This document shows positions 13,367-17,992 of a stretch of 17,992 bases of DNA, piece after piece. The notes under the pieces were generated by a model. It did no database searches and was not told the origin of the DNA. It saw only the letters and a program-made list of their open reading frames with translations. Each line of letters starts with the position of its first letter. The stretch's first letter is position 1. Made by a program: the position numbers and the translations under genes. This stretch comes from CAZJWR01 sp964549765 (GTDB lineage Bacteria > Zixibacteria > MSB-5A5 > GN15 > JAAZOE01): positions 1 through 17,992 of the forward strand of contig CAZJWR010000068.1 of assembly GCA_964549765.1 (NCBI GenBank). Direction: 5' to 3'.

Positions 13367-14590
13367 ATGTATCTTGTCCTCAGCAAACGCTTCGAAATAT
13401 CGCTGTCCTACCGGTATTTCCGCCCGGATTGGTCGGAGGGTAAAAACCGGAAAATCTATGGTCCCGCCGTCGGCGGCGAACACGGCTTCGGCGGAAATTT
13501 CACCGTCTATTTTGTTTTTCACGGCAAGGTCGATCCTCATACCGGCATGATTATAAATGTTACCGTCGTCAAGGACCGCGTCAATCGCCTGCTGGCCGAG
13601 CGGTACGATCACAAGTTTCTTAACTTGGATACACCGCCGTTCGACCATACCGTCCCGACTCCGGAACGGCTCGCCCGACAGCTGCTGGATGACGTCCGGC
13701 CGCTGTTTGTCGATGAAGCGGCGGAACCGGTCGCCTGTCACCTCGATGTTTCTCCCGCCACCGCCGCCACCGCCTACGCCAACGGGCGTATCGAACGCCA
13801 CCGGTGGCTGGAATTTTCGGCCGCCCGCCGCACCTGGTCGCCGCATCTGACCGAGACCGAAAATTTCCGCCTCTTCGGCAAAGCGGCGTCGCCCTCGGGA
13901 CACGGACATTATTACCGACTGCGGGCAACATTGCGCGGCGACATCGACGACGATTATGGAATGATCGCCCCCGACGATGTTTGCGCCCAGTCTCTGCACG
14001 AGATCCACAACCTGCTGGATCATCGCAACCTCACCACAGATATCCCGCAGCTTCGCAATGTTCCCCTGACGACCGAATACCTATCGCGTTTCCTGTATGA
14101 TACTCTCGCCGAATCGCTGGCCGTAGATCGGGTACGGCTTTGGGAAAATCCGTATTTCTACGCCGAGTATCTCGGAGACGGCCGACACATGATGGGAATC
14201 AGCGCCGATTTCCGAGCGGCACATCGCCTGCATAGCCCATTTCTGTCCGAAGAAGAAAACATCAAATTGTACGGCAAGTGCGATAATCCCAACGGGCACG
14301 GACATCGGTATATCGTCGAGGCAGCTATCGCGGGTCGTCTCGATAATCGCAGCGGGACGATGTTCCCGCTCGGGCAATTCCAGACCGGGCTGGCCGAGGC
14401 GCTGCGGCGGTGGGATTACAAACATCTCGACTTGGATACCGGCGACTTTTCCGACAAACCGACCACCGGGGAAAATATCGTGCAGGTTTTATGGCCGCGC
14501 GTGGAGCAGGCTGTCGATCATAAATTGCATCGCCTGCGGTTATGGGAAACGCCGAATAACCGGTTCACGCTTCGGCGCGAAATCGACTAA
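13367..14590 (+). CDS. Fused triple-domain 6-pyruvoyl-tetrahydropterin synthase (PTPS/QueD superfamily)
   Basis: This 407-aa protein is about three times the usual length and consists of three PTPS-fold domains (about 1-128, 145-265 and 272-405). PTPS turns dihydroneopterin triphosphate into 6-pyruvoyl-tetrahydropterin. Domain 3 has the zinc ligands H286 (FRAAH), H311 and H313 (NPNGHGHRY), the catalytic C305 spaced C-x5-HGH as in PTPS rather than C-x3-HGH as in E. coli QueD, and the anchoring E394 (LWET). Its relay pair, however, is D350-Y351 (WDYKHLDLD), so the His is lost. Domain 2 has H179/H181 and E260 and keeps D218-H219 (LDHRNL), but has Arg for the first zinc His and no Cys. Domain 1 keeps only D81-H82 (YDHKFLNLD) and has lost zinc ligands, Cys and anchor Glu. 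Known PTPS active sites combine residues of adjacent subunits, so the losses look complementary. The ribosome binding site is weak, which suggests coupling to folE 23 nt upstream. Confidence 0.9.
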   Translation: MYLVLSKRFEISLSYRYFRPDWSEGKNRKIYGPAVGGEHGFGGNFTVYFVFHGKVDPHTGMIINVTVVKDRVNRLLAERYDHKFLNLDTPPFDHTVPTPERLARQLLDDVRPLFVDEAAEPVACHLDVSPATAATAYANGRIERHRWLEFSAARRTWSPHLTETENFRLFGKAASPSGHGHYYRLRATLRGDIDDDYGMIAPDDVCAQSLHEIHNLLDHRNLTTDIPQLRNVPLTTEYLSRFLYDTLAESLAVDRVRLWENPYFYAEYLGDGRHMMGISADFRAAHRLHSPFLSEEENIKLYGKCDNPNGHGHRYIVEAAIAGRLDNRSGTMFPLGQFQTGLAEALRRWDYKHLDLDTGDFSDKPTTGENIVQVLWPRVEQAVDHKLHRLRLWETPNNRFTLRREID

Positions 14591-14610
14591 CGAGGAATCG
14601 GGGAGGCAGG

Positions 14611-15312
14611 ATGCCCGAAACGAAACGCATGCTCATCACCGGCGCCGGCCGGGGTATCGGGCGGGCTATCGCCGAACGACTGGCGCAACCGGGACGGATT
14701 ATTATCCTGCACGGACGCGATCGGGGGGCACTCGAAGAAACCGCGTTGCTGGTGAAGCAGAAGAATGGCGAAGCGGAAGTCGTTATCGCTGATATCAGTA
14801 CCTTCGACGGCATCGACAAGATCGTTTCTCGGGTGGGGGACGGGCCGCTTCATGCGCTGATCCACAACGCCGGCGTTGCCTATGTGGAACCGTTAGATAA
14901 AATAACCCTGGAACATTGGGAATCGACTCTTGCGGTGAATATCACGGCGCCGTTTCTATTGACGCAGAAGCTGCTTGCGGTCATGCCGTCGGGAGCGGCG
15001 ATTGTCAATATCCTGTCGGTGGCGGCTACGACGGTCTTTCCCAACTGGACGAGCTACTGCATGAGCAAATTCGCACTGGATGGATTTTCGCGCGCCTTGC
15101 GCGAGGAATTGCGGCCCCGGGGATTTCGGGTGATCAATATCTATCCGGCGGCCACGAATACCGGCTTATGGGATCGCGTGCCGGGCCAATGGTCGAAGGA
15201 GAATATGCTCGCCCCGGCCGAGGTGGCCGAAGCCGTCGCGTACGCTCTGGATCGGCCGTCCGATGTTTCGATCGACAGCATCCACCTCGGCGACCTCGCC
15301 GGGAATCAGTAG
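14611..15312 (+). CDS. Short-chain dehydrogenase/reductase, possible sepiapterin-reductase role
   Basis: This 233-aa classical SDR is cytosolic and NADP(H)-type in appearance. The dinucleotide loop TGAGRGIG (10-17), HNAG (85-88) and the catalytic S136, Y149 and K153 (SYCMSK) are all present, followed by a PAATNTG segment (179-185) at the cofactor side. Length is normal. GGAGGCAGG directly upstream gives a strong ribosome binding site. It is the third gene of the folE-PTPS operon (20-nt gap), and SDR enzymes reduce the side-chain ketones of 6-pyruvoyl-tetrahydropterin in the biopterin pathway, so a sepiapterin-reductase-like function is the best inference. The sequence alone does not separate it from generic 3-oxoacyl or 3-hydroxy-acid reductases. 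It ends 10 nt before the stop of the convergent dehydratase gene, with no terminator between. Confidence 0.88.
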   Translation: MPETKRMLITGAGRGIGRAIAERLAQPGRIIILHGRDRGALEETALLVKQKNGEAEVVIADISTFDGIDKIVSRVGDGPLHALIHNAGVAYVEPLDKITLEHWESTLAVNITAPFLLTQKLLAVMPSGAAIVNILSVAATTVFPNWTSYCMSKFALDGFSRALREELRPRGFRVINIYPAATNTGLWDRVPGQWSKENMLAPAEVAEAVAYALDRPSDVSIDSIHLGDLAGNQ

Positions 15313-15322
15313 GCAGAGCCGT

Positions 15323-15661
15323 CTATTCAATCATTGTAATACGGTCGATTTTGCTGGCCATAATGAAATCGTTGATCGACAGGCCGCCGATAGCGTGCGT
15401 CCAGAGTGAGGCTTTGACTTTCTTGTAATCATGCAGGAATATATCGGGATGGTGCCCCTCTTCTTCGGCGATCTTGCCGATTTCGTTCACGAACGCCAGC
15501 GCCCCGGCAAAATTCTGGAACGAAAATTCGCGTTCGATCCTCTTGTCGTCGATCACCGTCCAATGCTCGACCATGTCGAGATATGGCTTGTATTCGTCGG
15601 GCGTCAGGGGATCGACGCTGCCTTCGCAGGGAACACATTTTTTCTCGCTGAGCATTTCCAT
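15323..15661 (-). CDS. phhB: Pterin-4a-carbinolamine dehydratase
   Basis: This 112-aa cytosolic enzyme removes water from 4a-hydroxytetrahydropterin, the product formed when aromatic amino-acid hydroxylases use tetrahydrobiopterin. That step allows the cofactor to be recycled. The family pattern is present: EEEGHHPD (67-73) with H70, H71 and P72, then Y79, H89 in LWTHAIGGLS, and D98. A Cys-containing N-terminal stretch (C9, C12) precedes the fold. AGGA about 7-8 nt before the ATG supports the start, and the second Met at residue 3 is an alternative. It lies on the opposite strand to the folE-PTPS-SDR operon with only 10 nt between stop codons, so the two transcripts must overlap. No aromatic amino-acid hydroxylase gene is in the window. 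Confidence 0.93.
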   Translation of the reverse strand: MEMLSEKKCVPCEGSVDPLTPDEYKPYLDMVEHWTVIDDKRIEREFSFQNFAGALAFVNEIGKIAEEEGHHPDIFLHDYKKVKASLWTHAIGGLSINDFIMASKIDRITMIE

Positions 15662-15818
15662 ATCCGTTTCCTATAAACTGATTTGGCAGGTCTTTGATAG
15701 ACACAACACATTGAGGCCGGCAAGGTTCCGGTCTACGGAAAGTCGAATCAATTATCGGCGTTGGCTCGTCGTATCATATGAATATTGAAACGAACGTTCT
15801 TAGCGAGGATGATACACA
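15662..15818. other. Divergent intergenic region
   Basis: This 157-nt region lies between the divergent dehydratase and dehydrogenase genes and must contain promoters for one or both. I see no well-spaced -35/-10 pair. A 7-bp hairpin with one G-U pair, AGGCCGG (15714-15720) with CCGGTCT (15728-15734), is followed by AC to give a CTAC tail like those after the palindromes at 7677 and 16690. Confidence 0.35.
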
Positions 15819-16676
15819 ATGAAAATAGGATTCATCGGTCTTGGCAATCTGGGCAAAGCCATGGCGCAGCGGCTGATTTCGGAAGGGCTCGAGCTGATCG
15901 TCTGGAACAGGACTATCGACAAAGCCAAAGGCCTGCAGGCGGAAGTCGGCAAACATCCGGCGGACGTGATGACGAAATCGGAAATCGTCTTTTTGAACGT
16001 CTTCGACAGCGGCGCGGTGTCGGCGGTTCTGTCCGGCGACAACGGCCTGCTTCGGGGCAAATGTGAGGGGCGGCTGGTTATCGACACGACCACGAACCAT
16101 TTCGAAGCCGTGCCGCTATTCTATGAATTGGTCGAGAAGTCCGGCGGGTATTATATCGAATCGCCGATTTTCGGAAGCGTCGTGCCCGCCTCCAAGGGCG
16201 CCTTGACCATCGTCGTCAGCGGCGACAAAAAGTCGTACGAGAAAGCCCGGCCGTATCTGGACAAGCTGGGATCGAATATATTTTATCTACCTACGCCGAC
16301 TCACGCCACGCGCATGAAGCTGATCAACAACATGGTGCTGGGGTCGTTCATGACGACGATCGCCGAAGTGGCGGCGTATGGCGAAGCATCCGGGATCGGC
16401 CGCGCCAAGACGTTGGAGATTCTGGGCGCCGGAGCCGGGAACTCAGGTATATTGCACGGGAAGAAGCAGTCACTCATTGACGGTAATTATGCGGCGCAGT
16501 TTTCGGTCGATGCCATATACAAAGACCTTCATTACGCGCAAGATTTGGCCGACGAGTTGAAACGGCCGTTGTTCATGGCCGGCCTGGCCCGCGAATTGTA
16601 TGGCATGGCCCGCGCTCGCGGCCGGGGAGGGGATGATTTTTCGGCGGTGTTTGATGTCTTGAATAAATTGAAATGA
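15819..16676 (+). CDS. Beta-hydroxyacid dehydrogenase (3-hydroxyisobutyrate dehydrogenase / glyoxylate reductase family)
   Basis: This 285-aa NAD(P)-dependent oxidoreductase is cytosolic. The N-terminal Rossmann domain has GLGNLG (7-12), and N30-R31-T32 after the second strand is typical of NADP(H)-preferring members. The substrate loop is SPIFGSVVPASKGAL (115-129), which resembles the glyoxylate/succinic semialdehyde reductase subgroup (GSxxPAxxG) more than the GGVxGA loop of true 3-hydroxyisobutyrate dehydrogenases. The catalytic K167 is in MKLINNMVLG, and the helical C-terminal domain holds KDL (235-237). Length is normal. GAGGA 9 nt before the ATG supports the start. A role in reducing glyoxylate or small aldehydes is likely from family knowledge. 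A link to the pterin genes across the divergent promoter region is not supported by anything beyond position. Confidence 0.88.
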   Translation: MKIGFIGLGNLGKAMAQRLISEGLELIVWNRTIDKAKGLQAEVGKHPADVMTKSEIVFLNVFDSGAVSAVLSGDNGLLRGKCEGRLVIDTTTNHFEAVPLFYELVEKSGGYYIESPIFGSVVPASKGALTIVVSGDKKSYEKARPYLDKLGSNIFYLPTPTHATRMKLINNMVLGSFMTTIAEVAAYGEASGIGRAKTLEILGAGAGNSGILHGKKQSLIDGNYAAQFSVDAIYKDLHYAQDLADELKRPLFMAGLARELYGMARARGRGGDDFSAVFDVLNKLK

Positions 16677-16689
16677 TAAGCACAACCAT

Positions 16690-16713
16690 GTCGAAACCTT
16701 AAAGAGTTTCGAC
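16690..16713. repeat. Intergenic palindrome 4 (8-bp arms) with CCTAC tail
   Basis: GTCGAAAC (16690-16697) and GTTTCGAC (16706-16713) flank CTTAAAGA and are followed by CTACACCATCGGAT. The tail matches that of the palindrome at 7677-7699 in outline. The element lies 13 nt after the dehydrogenase stop. It has no T-run, so it is a repeat rather than a classical terminator. Confidence 0.55.
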
Positions 16714-16787
16714 CTACACCATCGGATCGAATTTTCCTCGTGACAATATTTGAATTTCGGCTATCTTGCTATTGGGAGGATATGCCG

Positions 16788-17990
16788 ATGGCATTCAGTC
16801 GCTTTCAAAGGCACGCACTTTTCGCGGTTTTTTCCTTGTCCCTCTTGATGATCTGCTTTGATTCCGCCACGGCCACAGAAATGCGCGTTATCGATTATAT
16901 CAAAGGCGACAGCGCGTCCCGAATGCTGGGCTGGGCATGCGAAGGGTTGGGTGATATAAATGGCGACTGTTTCGGGGATTTTGTCGTTACTTCAAGGGGC
17001 CTGGATGAGATGTATCTTTATCTGGGTGACCCTCATCCCTTTGATAGCCCGCCCGCGATGACCTGGCGCAATGCCGTCTCCTCCTGGCCAGTAAACATCG
17101 GAGATATAGATTGTGACGGTATTAACGATTTCGTGGCTGCATTCGCTGGTGGCGATACATTGAAGTTGTTCCCCAATCTTGAAAATATGGACCCAACTGA
17201 TTACATAGTAATCTTCGATGATACAAGTAAGAGTTGGAATTTTTCAATAGGGGGCGGTGGAGATAATAATAATGATGGCAGACCGGAATTCTGGCTATTC
17301 GCAAACGATTGGTTAAACGATACAATCATCGGATTTTCGGGATGTGATGAGCTTGATAGTGTGCCCAATTTTCGAATAATCCGGTCGCGATTGCCCGATA
17401 ATAAATATAGGGAACTCAGTAGAGAGATCTGTAATACTTGCGATTTGAACGGCGATTCGATACCTGACATCATCTTCGGTCAAATGTCTGGGGGTTATCC
17501 CGACTACCCGGGGAGAATCTGCATCATTTGGGGGGGTGAAAATTTCTCGGAGACGCCCGATCTCGTGTTTTATGCTCCCTATCCTCATGGCGGCAATGCC
17601 GATTTCGGGTACGACTTCGCTTGTCTCGGCGATATCAGCGGCGACGGGATCGACGATATCTGGATCAGCCAAGGAGGACGCAACTATATCTACCATGGGG
17701 GCCGTCCCTTTGACACCATCCCCGATCTAGCTCTCGATTGGTCGTACATGTACGCCGACGTGGAGAATATCGGGGATATCAATAGCGACGGTTACAACGA
17801 CGTCATGACAGTGTACGACTCCTATCTTTTCAGCTTCGTGTCCTATTTTTACTGTTACCCGGGGATGGATACGCTTCCGGATGTTGTGTACAGTGACCAC
17901 GACTTCTACCATGCTCTGCAGGCCGGCTTTATTTCCAATGTGGGTACAACCGGTAACATAGGTTACACAATAGACCGGGCACATGGGTAA
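16788..17990 (+). CDS. Secreted FG-GAP/VCBS-type beta-propeller protein, seventh repeat degenerate
   Basis: This 400-aa exported protein has a signal peptide (about 1-30, core ALFAVFSLSLLMICF, cut near ATA). Calcium-loop repeats of the FG-GAP type follow at 55-64 (GDINGDCFGD), 105-114, 158-167, 218-227, 281-290 and 329-338, spaced 48-63 residues, as in a seven-bladed integrin-like propeller. Where the seventh loop is due (about 385-394) the sequence is VGTTGNIGYTI, without the Asp residues, and the stop follows six residues later. No sorting domain or C-terminal anchor is present. The protein is therefore either naturally short or cut by a frameshift near 17940-17990. Another frame stays open to the window end, so the true end cannot be judged. 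GGAGG (16775-16779) is 8 nt before the ATG at 16788 and too close to the ATG at 16782. A role in surface binding is possible, but no substrate is evident. Confidence 0.8.
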   Translation: MAFSRFQRHALFAVFSLSLLMICFDSATATEMRVIDYIKGDSASRMLGWACEGLGDINGDCFGDFVVTSRGLDEMYLYLGDPHPFDSPPAMTWRNAVSSWPVNIGDIDCDGINDFVAAFAGGDTLKLFPNLENMDPTDYIVIFDDTSKSWNFSIGGGGDNNNDGRPEFWLFANDWLNDTIIGFSGCDELDSVPNFRIIRSRLPDNKYRELSREICNTCDLNGDSIPDIIFGQMSGGYPDYPGRICIIWGGENFSETPDLVFYAPYPHGGNADFGYDFACLGDISGDGIDDIWISQGGRNYIYHGGRPFDTIPDLALDWSYMYADVENIGDINSDGYNDVMTVYDSYLFSFVSYFYCYPGMDTLPDVVYSDHDFYHALQAGFISNVGTTGNIGYTIDRAHG

Positions 17991-17992
17991 CA

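Noticed and set aside
13367..14590. Queuosine QueD assignment for the triple-domain protein
   Set aside because: The Cys-to-HGH spacing in domain 3 (C-x5-HGH) is PTPS-like, no queuosine partner genes are nearby, and an SDR and a carbinolamine dehydratase are adjacent. QueD activity is not excluded but is less likely.
1..17992. CRISPR array, tRNA, rRNA, insertion sequence or prophage
   Set aside because: No regularly spaced direct repeats, tRNA-like cloverleaf or rRNA stretches were seen, and no transposase, integrase or phage gene is present.

Overview
The window is about 18 kb of moderately GC-rich bacterial chromosome. It holds 15 supported protein genes, four clear intrinsic terminators and several gene-free stretches of 300-1000 bp that contain inverted repeats. 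There is no rRNA, tRNA, CRISPR array, integrase or complete insertion sequence. The mix of a secreted FG-GAP beta-propeller protein, a tandem-PDZ exported protein, PAS/LuxR regulation and repeated GC-rich intergenic palindromes resembles uncultivated FCB-group lineages such as Zixibacteria. That placement is an inference from style, not from a marker gene.

Left part (1-3830). A six-helix membrane protein built of three similar two-helix units is on the minus strand (170-841). A gene-poor stretch follows, then a 46-residue basic micro-protein (1609-1749) with a good ribosome binding site that can be masked by a hairpin. Next come an inner-membrane-anchored M23 (LytM-type) cell-wall endopeptidase with its own sigma70-like promoter and terminator, and an ECF-like sigma factor with a roughly 200-nt leader and its own terminator.

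Middle part (3830-10470). A PLP-dependent cystathionine gamma-synthase/lyase overlaps by 4 nt with a Cu(I)-type P-type ATPase, so the two are probably translationally coupled. Palindromic repeats and a convergent terminator separate this pair from a minus-strand exported tandem-PDZ protein. After about 1 kb without a convincing gene come two small genes, a 70-aa soluble protein and a 112-aa membrane protein, that look like one operon ending in a strong terminator.

Right part (10470-17992). A triple-PAS LuxR-type regulator is followed by a non-coding stretch with an operator-like palindrome and a 112-nt element bounded by a long inverted repeat. Then comes the most notable block: folE (GTP cyclohydrolase I), a protein made of three fused 6-pyruvoyl-tetrahydropterin synthase (PTPS) domains, and a short-chain reductase, all in one operon. 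A pterin-4a-carbinolamine dehydratase gene converges on its end. Together they can be read as a complete tetrahydrobiopterin synthesis and recycling set. In the triple PTPS protein the catalytic residues are lost in a complementary pattern: domain 3 keeps the zinc ligands, Cys and pterin-anchoring Glu but has Tyr for the relay His, while domains 1 and 2 keep the Asp-His pair. This fits a single composite active site in a fused pseudo-trimer. A beta-hydroxyacid dehydrogenase and the FG-GAP propeller protein close the window.
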